Origin: an uncultured Gemmata sp.
GTDB lineage: Bacteria; Planctomycetota; Planctomycetia; Gemmatales; Gemmataceae
Reading direction: 5' to 3'
NCBI GenBank assembly: GCA_937924775.1
Contig: CALDUT010000001.1
Coordinates: forward strand, 682,001-746,000
DNA: 64,000 bases
Positions within the stretch are counted from its first letter, which is position 1, and the number at the start of each line of letters is the position of its first letter. A program made the translations under genes and the position numbers. Positions 1 to 7,648 of the stretch are shown one piece after another. The notes below the pieces were generated by a model. It was not told the DNA's origin. It saw only the letters and a program-made list of their open reading frames with translations, and ran no database searches.

Positions 1-38
1 GAAGCTCAGCAAGCGGGGTTCGACTCCCCGATCCGCGA
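1..38 (+). tRNA. 3' end of a tRNA (partial, cut by window start)
   Basis: Bases 14-30 form a perfect T arm: a 5-bp stem CGGGG/CCCCG around the loop TTCGACT. It is followed by a 7-base acceptor strand ATCCGCG (31-37) and discriminator A38. The anticodon arm lies outside or at the edge of the window, so the amino acid cannot be assigned. CCA is not encoded. The next tRNA-like unit starts six bases later, which suggests a tandem tRNA array extending to the left. Confidence 0.7.
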
Positions 39-44
39 CTGTTC

Positions 45-118
45 GACCGGGTCAGCCAACCGGCAGAGCCAACAGGTTGAGGGCTTGTTGTATGTGGGTT
101 CGACCTGCCCCTCGGTCA
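45..118 (+). pseudogene. Degenerate tRNA-like unit with a GAG anticodon
   Basis: Bases 45-51 (GACCGGG) pair fully with 111-117 (CTCGGTC, one G-T pair), leaving discriminator A118. An anticodon stem at 72-76/84-88 closes a 7-base loop TTGAGGG with T at the U33 position and GAG as anticodon (79-81). The T arm (94-110) keeps GGGTTCGACC, but its stem has two mismatches (95/109 and 97/107). The D stem is also poor. GAG would mean leucine, yet there is no long variable arm as in tRNA-Leu. It is either a decaying tRNA copy or an atypical tRNA. Confidence 0.45.
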
Positions 119-432
119 CGCCTGGCAGGGTGAAGGTCCGACTGGCTCCTGGGTCGCAGGTGCCTCAGGTTGAGAGGAGGTGCTGCATTTCCCTGCTGTT
201 GTCGGCGTTGGCAGCCAACATCGAACGTGGAGGAATCACTGCCGTAGCGACCCTTCCCGAGGGATTCCTCATCACTGCCGGGGGCATTGCGGTGTGTCCG
301 CAAGAACAACCGGTTCCAATCGGCAAACAGAGCGGGGTATGGATTCTCGGGGCAATTCCGTCGTTGCTTGTGGCGGCGGGTTCGGCTAGATTGTTTTTAT
401 CCCACCTTGTGTCACTTTCCCGAGAAACTCCC
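119..432. other. Intergenic leader after the tRNA array
   Basis: About 310 bases between the tRNA-like units and the first protein gene. The forward reading frame stays open through it but reads as non-protein-like sequence and has no good start, so it is not annotated as coding. A possible further tRNA-sized relic spans 125-196 (GCAGGG pairs with CCCTGC), but its T arm is not recognisable. Confidence 0.4.
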
Positions 433-1914
433 ATGTGTACATGCAGGCTGGCGTGCAATCGGTTTCGGATGGTGTTGACCGCGTGTGCGGTACTCGTCGG
501 TTCGTCGGTCGCGTTCGCTCAAGCCGGTAAGCCAGTCAGTTTCATCAACGATGTCGCCCCGATTCTCAAAGAGAATTGCCTGGCTTGTCACGATGCCAAG
601 AAAAAATCCGGCAAGTACGACATGACGACCTACGAGAAAATTCTCGCTGGCGGCTCGGGGGGGGAGCCGATCGTGCCCGGCGACCCGGAGGGCAGCGAAT
701 TCTATGAACTGATCGTGACTACCGAGCAACGCCGCATGCCTCCCCGCGACAAAGGCGAGGCGGTACCTCAGGAGAAAGCTGCCATCATTGCGCAATGGAT
801 CAAAGAAGGGGCCAAGCTCGATGCGGGCGTTGATCCGAAAGCCGATTTGGTGAAGGAATTGCGGATCCGCTGGAAACCACCGGTTCCGCCCAAAGTGTAC
901 CCGTTCCCGGCGATCGTGAATGCTTTGGCGTTCACTCCTGACAACCAGCATTTAATTGTGGGCGGCCATCACGAACTGACGGTATGGGAAGTGGCGACCG
1001 GCAAGTTGGTCAAGCGTATCTACACGCGAGCGGAACGGGCCTACGGGTTGGCGTTTCTGCCCGATGGCAAGCTCGCGGTCGCCGGCGGCCGCCCGGGCCA
1101 AGAAGGGGATGTCCGCATCTACGACATTCAGGCCAAGGGCGCAAAAGACGCTGAGGTGGAAATTCTCGATGGCGTCAACGATCCGGCGGTTCTGGTCAAG
1201 CACCTGTTTGATGTCGATGACTCGGTCTTGTGTCTGGCCGTCACACCCGATGGCAAAACACTCGCGGCCGGCGGCTGCGACCGGGCAGTGCGGGTGTTTG
1301 ATCTGTCGAACGGTTGGGACAAAGCCAAACTGACGCAAACCGTCGAAAATCACGCCGATTGGGTTCTCGGCTGTGCGCTCACGGCCGACGGGAGGTACCT
1401 GGTCACTGCGGGGCGTGACAAAACCGCCAAGGTGTGGGATTTGCAAGCGAAAGAATCAGTGGTGACGTTCCCCGAACACAAGGAAATCGTCTACGCAGTC
1501 GCGGTCAAAGCCGATGGCAGTGCCGGCTTCTCCGTGGGGGCCGATAAGCAAATTCGCACTTGGAAACCCAATGGCGAAGGCAAGCAAGTCAAAAACGCCG
1601 GTGGCCACAGCGACGAGGTGTTCAAGGTGGTCGCCCATCCCAAGCAACCGCTGCTGGCGACCTCGAGTGCGGATAAAACCGTGCGGCTGTGGGATGCCAA
1701 CAACCTGACCTCAATCAAACAACTGACCGGCTTGGGCGATTATGTGTACGCAGTGGCTTTCAGCACCGATGGCGAACTGGTCGCCGCCGGCAGCTACGAT
1801 GGCACTGTCGCGGTGTGGAAGGTCCGTGACGGCAGCACGGTGAAAGTCTTCAACGCCAGCCCCGGGGTAACCAACCCAGCTGCACCCGTCGAACCAGGCA
1901 AGACGAAAAAGTGA
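433..1914 (+). CDS. Cytochrome c domain / WD40 repeat protein
   Basis: The product is 493 aa from ATG 433. It starts with a cleavable signal peptide ending near SSVAFAQA, so it is exported. Residues about 35-120 match the planctomycete cytochrome c (PSCyt1-type) domain, with one haem-binding CLACH motif and a GSEFYELIVTTEQRRMPP segment that resembles the usual distal part of that domain. About seven WD40-like repeats follow (for example TVRLWDANN and TAKVWDLQ), likely forming one beta-propeller. The frame is open upstream to base 85, but that part is not protein-like and would hide the signal peptide. The role is unknown; an envelope electron-transfer or scaffold protein is plausible. The next gene is convergent. 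Confidence 0.85.
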   Translation: MCTCRLACNRFRMVLTACAVLVGSSVAFAQAGKPVSFINDVAPILKENCLACHDAKKKSGKYDMTTYEKILAGGSGGEPIVPGDPEGSEFYELIVTTEQRRMPPRDKGEAVPQEKAAIIAQWIKEGAKLDAGVDPKADLVKELRIRWKPPVPPKVYPFPAIVNALAFTPDNQHLIVGGHHELTVWEVATGKLVKRIYTRAERAYGLAFLPDGKLAVAGGRPGQEGDVRIYDIQAKGAKDAEVEILDGVNDPAVLVKHLFDVDDSVLCLAVTPDGKTLAAGGCDRAVRVFDLSNGWDKAKLTQTVENHADWVLGCALTADGRYLVTAGRDKTAKVWDLQAKESVVTFPEHKEIVYAVAVKADGSAGFSVGADKQIRTWKPNGEGKQVKNAGGHSDEVFKVVAHPKQPLLATSSADKTVRLWDANNLTSIKQLTGLGDYVYAVAFSTDGELVAAGSYDGTVAVWKVRDGSTVKVFNASPGVTNPAAPVEPGKTKK

Positions 1915-2005
1915 CACGATCAGGTAAGGACGTGCCACACATCCGGTGAGGCACCTGAGCCGGCGACCCGTTTCTTTCAGCAGTGAGAAAGTGCCCCTCC
2001 CTCGA

Positions 2006-2815
2006 TCAGGGCAGCGGCAGGGGGGGGGCCAAGACACGGGCGAAGGCCGCGATGGCAGCCCGACGCACGTCGGCATCGGGATCGGCTCGCAACGCTTCGA
2101 GCGCGGGGGCCACAATCGCCGCCGGGGGGCCTATCTGACCGAGGGTGCGCACCGCGGCCAACCGTCGGTTCGGGTCGGGGTCGCGGAGGTCTTCCGCAAT
2201 GGCCCGGATCAGGGCTTCCGACGGGGCCGCATTCGGTTCAATCGCGCGGAGGGCCGTGATGGCGGCTCGACGCACGTCGGCGTCTGGATCTTTCAGGGCT
2301 TGGGTCAAGCCGGGAACCGCCGTTCGGGCGACGGCACCCAAATCCCCCAGGGCTTTGGCGGCCCGTAACCGCAAACTCGCATCGCGGCTGGTCAACTGAA
2401 ACGTCAGGGCGTCAATATCCTGAGAGTCTGAAGCCGCCAGAATGGCCGCTGTGCTATTTTTGATGGCCAAATCCAAATCGGCGGTGCGGTGAACGGCCCG
2501 GGCCAGAGCCGGCAACGCCGCCTTCGCCTTCGATCCCATTTGCCCTAACGCTTCGACGATGGCTTCTTGCAGGGGTTCTTGCTCGGTTCCGCGGAGTCGG
2601 TCGAGAACCGCGATCAAATCGTTCACGGCGACAGCTCCGCGCGGACCGAGCTTCTCCAAGGTCCGGGCGGCTTCCACCCGTGTAGCCAATGGTTGCCGGA
2701 AATCCCGAACGATGGCGGCCATACGTTGGGCCAGCAGGTCGTCGGCTTCGTCGGCACGCAGGGGCGGAGAAATCCCTAGCGGCAGTACAACGGTCAGCCA
2801 AAACCATGCACGCAT
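2006..2815 (-). CDS. Exported HEAT-repeat protein
   Basis: The product is 269 aa. ATG at 2815 is chosen because it follows a good ribosome site (GGAGGT, nine bases upstream) and gives a signal peptide (MRAWFWLTVVLPLGISPPLRA). After it come about six HEAT-like helical repeats of 30-37 residues, with typical units such as DPDADVRRAAITALRAI and DPNRRLAAVRTLGQIG. HEAT arrays are protein-binding scaffolds and the partner is not evident. The longer open frame upstream (to 3013) lacks protein character. The gene is divergent from motA and shares the intergenic region that holds a perfect palindrome. Confidence 0.85.
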   Translation of the reverse strand: MRAWFWLTVVLPLGISPPLRADEADDLLAQRMAAIVRDFRQPLATRVEAARTLEKLGPRGAVAVNDLIAVLDRLRGTEQEPLQEAIVEALGQMGSKAKAALPALARAVHRTADLDLAIKNSTAAILAASDSQDIDALTFQLTSRDASLRLRAAKALGDLGAVARTAVPGLTQALKDPDADVRRAAITALRAIEPNAAPSEALIRAIAEDLRDPDPNRRLAAVRTLGQIGPPAAIVAPALEALRADPDADVRRAAIAAFARVLAPPLPLP

Positions 2816-2970
2816 CGGCACAACCTCCAGGGTCCAAGGCCGGGCGCGGGGAGCTGGTGTTGTCATCGACCCCCGACCGACGCGAATCCGCGTTGCGAGC
2901 TTCGCTGTTCTGCTTGGAGAAGAAAATTCCCAGCGTTCATTCACTCTAACCGGCAGAATCAGGATTTTTT

Positions 2971-2984
2971 CCCACAATTGTGGG
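2971..2984. promoter_or_regulatory. 14-bp perfect palindrome between divergent genes
   Basis: CCCACAATTGTGGG is perfectly self-complementary. It is flanked by six T on the left and CAAAAAA on the right, so the symmetry nearly continues outward. It lies between the start of the HEAT-repeat gene (2815, -) and motA (3058, +). With no loop bases it is more like an operator for a dimeric DNA-binding protein than a transcription terminator, but that is inference. Confidence 0.45.
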
Positions 2985-3057
2985 CAAAAAACGGGCGATC
3001 GCTTCGATGACAATCGATGTCGCAGAAGGTCCGTGAATCCTCAACCGGTGGTTGCGC

Positions 3058-3903
3058 GTGATTGTCATCGTCGGCGGTTTGATTGTTCTGGGGGCGGTGC
3101 TGGTCGGCTTCAGCATGGCCGGGGGAAAGGTGGGTTCGCTGATCCACCTCTCCGAATTCGTGACCATTGGTGGAGCGGCCTTCGGAGCCTTGATTGTCAT
3201 GTCGCCGATGAAGGTCATCAAAGACCTCATCCGCGGTGTTCTGCAAACCCTGAAAGGTTCAGCTTACGGTAAACCGGCCTGCATTGAACTGTTCAAGCTG
3301 CTGTATGCTTTGGCACGCTTGGTGCGGCAGGAAGGGCTGTTGGCCTTAGATGCCCATGTGACCAAGCCCGAAGAAAGCCCGTTGTTGCAGCAGTTTCCCA
3401 AAATCAGCAAAAATCACCACGTTTGCCATTTTCTGTGCGATTCCTTGTCCATGATTATCGACGGAACGGTGGAAAGTGGCCAACTGCAAGAGTGGCTGGA
3501 CGAGGAGATCAAGGTGGTCGAGCGGGAACACCACGCCGCGGTGACGGCGTTGGCAAAAACCGCCGACGCCCTACCGGGCTTTGGGATTGTGGCCGCAGTG
3601 CTAGGGATCGTGGTGACGATGCAGGCCATCGGTGGCCCGGTGGATGAAATCGGTTACAAGGTGGGGGCGGCGTTGGTGGGGACTTTCTTGGGTATTCTGA
3701 TGGCTTACGGCTTCTTCGCCCCCATGGCCGGACGGATGGAAGCCTTGGGCGAACAGGAAATCCAATTTTTCCGGGCCATGGCCGTGGGGGTGATCGCTAT
3801 CAATGATGGCGTCAGCCCCAAGGATGTGGTGATCCGGGCGCGGCGCATCGTCGGCACCGATTGCCGACCCAGCCAGGCCGAGCTGAAAGAGCTGTTCGGC
3901 TGA
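3058..3903 (+). CDS. motA: Flagellar motor stator protein MotA
   Basis: MotA forms the ion channel of the flagellar stator with MotB in the inner membrane. The 281-aa protein has the family N-terminus (VIVGGLIVLGAVLVGFSMAGG), a second membrane segment near residues 30-50, and the typical TM3-TM4 block LPGFGIVAAVLGIVVTMQAIGGP...VGAALVGTFLGILMAYGFFAPMA. GTG 3058 is preferred over TTG 3052 because a GGTGG ribosome site at 3047-3051 fits only the GTG, and the protein then begins like other MotA proteins. It is the first gene of a + strand flagellar cluster and is followed by motB 28 bases later. Confidence 0.95.
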   Translation: MIVIVGGLIVLGAVLVGFSMAGGKVGSLIHLSEFVTIGGAAFGALIVMSPMKVIKDLIRGVLQTLKGSAYGKPACIELFKLLYALARLVRQEGLLALDAHVTKPEESPLLQQFPKISKNHHVCHFLCDSLSMIIDGTVESGQLQEWLDEEIKVVEREHHAAVTALAKTADALPGFGIVAAVLGIVVTMQAIGGPVDEIGYKVGAALVGTFLGILMAYGFFAPMAGRMEALGEQEIQFFRAMAVGVIAINDGVSPKDVVIRARRIVGTDCRPSQAELKELFG

Positions 3904-3931
3904 CAACGGTCATGGTGCTAGGGGGTGAAGT

Positions 3932-4483
3932 GTGGCGGGCAAAGGGGGCGGTTCGTGGAAAGTGGCCTACGCGGACTTTGTCACCGCGATGATGGCCTTT
4001 TTCCTCGTGATGTGGATCGGGGCCCAGGATGTGAAAGTGCGGCAATCGGTCGCCAACTACTTCGTCGATCCGTCGGGGGTGAGCAAAACCTCACGTTCCG
4101 GGGGGGTGATGGAAACCCCGTCGCCGGGGGTTGTCCCTGAGGAAGCCAAAGTCTCCAGTAGCCAGGGTACGCGGGCCCCGGGTAGCAACACCCCCAGCCC
4201 CGCCACAGCCGCGGTCATGAACTGGATTCGCCAGGACCCCAAACGCCTGCAATACTGGCGGGACCAGGCCAAACGCTGCCGCGAGGAAGCCGCGGCCGAA
4301 CAAGCCGTCAATCAGTCCAAAACACCCGATGAGCTCGCTACGGAGAAACTCGGCCAACTGCTCCATGCGGAAATCGCTGGATCGATCCCCAAAGACACTC
4401 CGGACGTTTACAAGGACCTCATTTTTGGTTCCTTCAAAGATGTGGATTGGAAACAAGTGGCCGAAGACATCTTCCGCTCATAA
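3932..4483 (+). CDS. motB: MotB-like stator protein lacking the OmpA domain
   Basis: Residues 1-30 (GGGSWKVAYADFVTAMMAFFLVMWI) are a near-perfect MotB N-terminus, with the membrane helix and Asp15 at the position of the proton-binding aspartate. The rest of the 183-aa product is a Pro/Ser linker and a charged helical region (QYWRDQAKRCREEAAAEQAV). No OmpA-like peptidoglycan-binding domain can be seen; usual MotB proteins are about 250-310 aa. The start is GTG 3932 after AGGGGGTGAA. It sits directly behind motA. It may anchor through another protein, or be a shortened form. Confidence 0.85.
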   Translation: MAGKGGGSWKVAYADFVTAMMAFFLVMWIGAQDVKVRQSVANYFVDPSGVSKTSRSGGVMETPSPGVVPEEAKVSSSQGTRAPGSNTPSPATAAVMNWIRQDPKRLQYWRDQAKRCREEAAAEQAVNQSKTPDELATEKLGQLLHAEIAGSIPKDTPDVYKDLIFGSFKDVDWKQVAEDIFRS

Positions 4484-4589
4484 CTCCGCCCCATCCGGGG
4501 GGTTGAGCCGAACTTGTATCACCCGCCCCCGCGTGGTATAGGCCCCGTTGAGGCGGTTATCGAGATCAAGATACCAAGGGCGAACTGTG

Positions 4590-5165
4590 ATGTACCGGGG
4601 AATCTCGAAATGGCTGGTCGTCGCGGGTCTGGTCCCGGTCTTCGTCGTTTTCTCGGCCACGGCGGCCCCGCCGACGCTTCCCGAAGCGGTCACAAAAGCC
4701 CCAGAGGAAACCAGCCCAAGCGACAGACGGGAAAAACTGCAAGCCGAAGTGCTGAAATTGCTCAAAAAACTCGGCGAACAACCCACGCTGCCCTACCCCC
4801 CGCCCAGCCCCACACCCCCGCCCAAGAAAGTGGAAACGACCCCGGCCATTGTGGTGGACGAAATCCAAGCGGCCATGAACCGTTTCCGCGACAACGATAT
4901 TGAAACTGCCAAACGCACGTTTCAATTGATCGACCCGACCACCCTCAGCAACGAAGACCGGGCCTTTGTCCGCTATATGCTCGCCTGTTGCCATCGGCGG
5001 CTCGGTAACATCAGCGAAGCCGAAACACTTTACCGAGAGGTCGCCAACAGCCCCGACGATGAATTCTTCGCCAACTGCGCCATTTGGCAGCTTTCGTTAC
5101 TCCGTTCGGAAAAAGAGCTTCAAACTCAGCTCGAACAACTTCGTTCCCGCCTGAAATCGAAGTGA
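4590..5165 (+). CDS. Exported TPR-like protein in the flagellar cluster
   Basis: The product is 191 aa from ATG 4590 with a signal peptide (MYRGISKWLVVAGLVPVFVVFSATAA). A Pro-rich linker (LPYPPPSPTPPPKK) follows, then a helical region near residues 105-185 with a TPR-like pattern (FRDNDIETAKRTFQLID, ACCHRRLGNISEAETLYREVA). Tetratricopeptide units usually mediate protein contacts in the periplasm. An upstream TTG start at 4548 would hide the signal peptide. It lies between motB and the fliK region, so a role in motor or envelope assembly is possible but unproven. Confidence 0.75.
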   Translation: MYRGISKWLVVAGLVPVFVVFSATAAPPTLPEAVTKAPEETSPSDRREKLQAEVLKLLKKLGEQPTLPYPPPSPTPPPKKVETTPAIVVDEIQAAMNRFRDNDIETAKRTFQLIDPTTLSNEDRAFVRYMLACCHRRLGNISEAETLYREVANSPDDEFFANCAIWQLSLLRSEKELQTQLEQLRSRLKSK

Positions 5166-5223
5166 AAACGCGGGCCCGTTTTAGTGAATTCTTCCATTTC
5201 CACTCCCCGGAGGGGCGATTTCG

Positions 5224-5589
5224 GTGGTACAAGAAATGCGGGAGGCACTGTCGGAGGCCACGACGCTCCTGGAAGAAATCGCCATTCGCTTTCAAGCGGG
5301 GGACCCCGCCGAGGAACTGACCACCCGCTTGGGTGATTTGCTTGCGACGCTGGGTCGCGTGACGCTGCTTCCCGAGTTGAATCGCGAGTTCCACGTACTG
5401 GCACACGGCCTCGAGCAAGCCATCGCCACCGGGCAGCAATGGCTCGACCAGGCCAGTGAGCAACTCGCCACACACCAGTTACGCCAACGGCTCCAGCGGG
5501 CCTACGGCTTGCCCAAAGCTTCTCACGGATACACCGATGGCGGATTCGACTCTCAATGTGACGGCTCTCCTTCCCCCGCTGGGGGTTGA
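5224..5589 (+). CDS. Small helical protein upstream of fliK, unknown
   Basis: The product is 121 aa from GTG 5224, with a strong ribosome site GGAGGGG at 5209-5215. Residues 1-95 are rich in helix formers (ATTLLEEIAIRFQAGDPAEEL, HVLAHGLEQAIATGQQWLDQ). The last about 20 residues overlap the start of fliK in another frame and look like overrun. No family is recognised. The position between motB and fliK and the all-helical make-up would suit a flagellar export chaperone, but there is no direct evidence. Confidence 0.6.
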   Translation: MVQEMREALSEATTLLEEIAIRFQAGDPAEELTTRLGDLLATLGRVTLLPELNREFHVLAHGLEQAIATGQQWLDQASEQLATHQLRQRLQRAYGLPKASHGYTDGGFDSQCDGSPSPAGG

Positions 5590-7129
5590 CCCAGGCAGCG
5601 GTGAGGCGGTTCGTTCGACAACCGCCGCTTCGTCCACCGCATTCCAAACGGCCCTGGCCGCCGCCCAAAGCGAGAGTGCCAATCCCACCGCCGATTCCAC
5701 CAACCCGGCGAATACCGATCCCAGGCCAGGCGGACTGTTAACCTTGGTCACGCAGCTCCAATTTTGGACTCCGCCAGCCAATGCTGCGATCGCTCAAGCC
5801 AACAGTCTGATACCCGCCGCCGTGCCCGCCGAGCCGCCGCCATTGGCCGAAGCGACCCTGCGTTCCCCGGCCGATCAAGCGTTGCTCAATCGCCCTGGTG
5901 GCCCCGTTGCCTTACTAAGGGCTGTTCCCCCGGCCATGGTGGCCCCCTTCGTTTCCCCGGCGACTGACGAAGCAGCCCCAGCTTCCGCGACCATGCCCAC
6001 CCGCGGTGAGGAACTGTCGGAAATTCCGACACCCCCTGCCAGTCCCGGGGAAGTCGCGACCCGGGCGGCGATTCGGGTCGCGGTCCGCGGCGGGTTGGCC
6101 AACATTCCTCCCCCGGCTCCGGTGGTGGCGAATCTGTTTCCAGAAGGGGCTTTACCAGCCGACCTGAGCGCCCGCGAACCCGTCGTCAACGAGCTTGCTC
6201 CGATCGCGGCGGTGTCGCCGTTACCAGCGACGGACCTTGGCGACCGTCCCGCGCTGGCCGGGGAGAAATTCGTCGCGGCAGCTTCAGCGGGGGCTTTGTT
6301 GGTCGCGCATTCCGCCGAACCGCCGTCAGGCCTATTCGCCAACGAACTCGATTCCCTCACCGTGGCCGCCGCTGTGGCCCGCGGACCCGCGGCGAGCGTC
6401 GCCCCGCCCACGGCTGGCGGCGAACGTTCCGCCAACCCAGCTACTGCCGGTTCATTCCCCGCCGGCTGGGGTGGCTCTGGAACCGCCCTGTTTCCGGGCA
6501 CCACGGACTTCGCCATTGGGAACGAATTCCCTACGGTTCAGGAAGGCACGGTTTTCAACCCTCGTTCGGTCACGCTGAACCCCACCGTCGGAGCGGCTTC
6601 CGACCGCCTCCCCGACGATAACACCCCCGCCTTGGCAACGGCTGCCCCAGCAAAGGATATGAGCCTCATGCCGTCGCGGCCCGCGGGGCCGACTTCGGCC
6701 TCGCCCAGTACCCTGCCTGCCGTGAGTAGACCGGTAGCGGACGCGATCGTGGCGCAAGCACGGGTTCTGGAACGCCCTGGCGCGGTGGAATTCCAATTGC
6801 GACTGGATCCACCGGAACTCGGTCGCCTGCACATCCGGCTTGTCGCCAGCGGCGACGATCTGCGTGCGCAGGTTCTCGTTCCCGACGAAGCCGTCCGCCG
6901 TTTGCTGGAGAGCCAACTGCCCGAACTGCGGCAAAGGTTGGAAGCTGCGGGAGTCAGTGTCCAGGAATTGAACATCGCCACCGATAGCGCGAGTGGCCGT
7001 AATCGCCCCGACACCCCGGACGAACCGCCGGGGTTCGCGACCTTCCCGCCGCGGAGTGAACTGCCGAGCAACCCGGTCCGCGTCCGCTTCAGCCGTAGCG
7101 ACGCCAGTACCGTGGATATCATGGTGTAA
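5537..7129 (+). CDS. fliK: Flagellar hook-length control protein FliK
   Basis: FliK sets hook length and switches export specificity. The 530-aa product has a long Ala/Pro-rich low-complexity N-terminal part, typical of the molecular ruler. It ends in the FliK C-terminal domain (about residues 395-490) with the hallmark segment FQLRLDPPELGRLHIRL followed by ALVPDEAVRRLLESQLPELRQRLEAAG-like helices. ATG 5537 is the first plausible start and overlaps the preceding gene by 53 bases. FlgD follows 99 bases later, the usual neighbour, since FlgD and FliK both act in hook assembly. Confidence 0.9.
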   Translation: MADSTLNVTALLPPLGVDPGSGEAVRSTTAASSTAFQTALAAAQSESANPTADSTNPANTDPRPGGLLTLVTQLQFWTPPANAAIAQANSLIPAAVPAEPPPLAEATLRSPADQALLNRPGGPVALLRAVPPAMVAPFVSPATDEAAPASATMPTRGEELSEIPTPPASPGEVATRAAIRVAVRGGLANIPPPAPVVANLFPEGALPADLSAREPVVNELAPIAAVSPLPATDLGDRPALAGEKFVAAASAGALLVAHSAEPPSGLFANELDSLTVAAAVARGPAASVAPPTAGGERSANPATAGSFPAGWGGSGTALFPGTTDFAIGNEFPTVQEGTVFNPRSVTLNPTVGAASDRLPDDNTPALATAAPAKDMSLMPSRPAGPTSASPSTLPAVSRPVADAIVAQARVLERPGAVEFQLRLDPPELGRLHIRLVASGDDLRAQVLVPDEAVRRLLESQLPELRQRLEAAGVSVQELNIATDSASGRNRPDTPDEPPGFATFPPRSELPSNPVRVRFSRSDASTVDIMV

Positions 7130-7228
7130 TGCCGTATTCATCGCGGCCAGATGAGAACGCCTGAAGATCCGCCGTGTGGAAATCGCGCGTGTAACGAACC
7201 CCTCATTGCCCGTCCGGAGGATGCGACG

Positions 7229-7585
7229 ATGGCCACTGAAGCCGTTTCCGCGATTGGTTCCCAACAGTTTTTGCAACTGTTGGTGGCGCAGTTGCAGAAT
7301 CAAGACCCGCTCAATCCCGTGAGCGACAAAGAATTCATCTCGCAACTGACCGCCCTGAACACGCTGGAGAGTTTGAACAATTTGAACGTCAGCTTCGCCC
7401 AGATGCTGCGGCTGCAACAACTGACACAAGGGGCGAGTTTGTTGGGCAAAACCGTGGAATACACCCCCCCTGGCGGAGCTTTGACGACCGGCACCGTCGA
7501 TGCGATCAGCGTGCAAAATGGCCAGTTTGTGCTGACGGTCGGCTCCGCGCAGGTACCGCTGGATCAAGTCCAAACCGTCCGTTGA
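7229..7585 (+). CDS. flgD: Flagellar hook capping protein FlgD
   Basis: FlgD is the scaffold cap for hook assembly. The 118-aa protein holds the conserved N-terminal block QQFLQLLVAQLQNQDPLNPVSDKEFISQLTALNTLE, and a short C-terminal beta part (LLGKTVEYTPPGG...VDAISVQNGQFVLTV). It lacks the longer C-terminal domain of enterobacterial FlgD (about 230 aa) and is close to the short Gram-positive form. ATG 7229 is chosen for its exact ribosome site CCGGAGG eight bases upstream; the open frame before it is not FlgD-like. flgE follows after 63 bases. Confidence 0.93.
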   Translation: MATEAVSAIGSQQFLQLLVAQLQNQDPLNPVSDKEFISQLTALNTLESLNNLNVSFAQMLRLQQLTQGASLLGKTVEYTPPGGALTTGTVDAISVQNGQFVLTVGSAQVPLDQVQTVR

Positions 7586-7648
7586 CAGGCGGTGGATGGT
7601 TTGTCCGCTTCTTCCTTCATCCCTGATGGGCTTCTAAGAGGATCGTTT

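Noticed and set aside
125-196. Third tRNA-sized relic
   Set aside because: The ends pair (GCAGGG/CCCTGC) and a D-arm-like stem exists, but no T arm or anticodon stem of usual form can be drawn.
85-432. N-terminal extension of the cytochrome c/WD40 reading frame
   Set aside because: The frame is open, but it crosses the tRNA-like unit, is not protein-like and would bury a clear signal peptide at ATG 433.
4478-4786. Minus-strand frame ending in a protein-like stretch (YLDLDNRLNGAYTTRGRVIQVRL)
   Set aside because: Most of it is antisense to the TPR-like gene and it has no ribosome site or family match; the pleasing stretch is short and probably chance.
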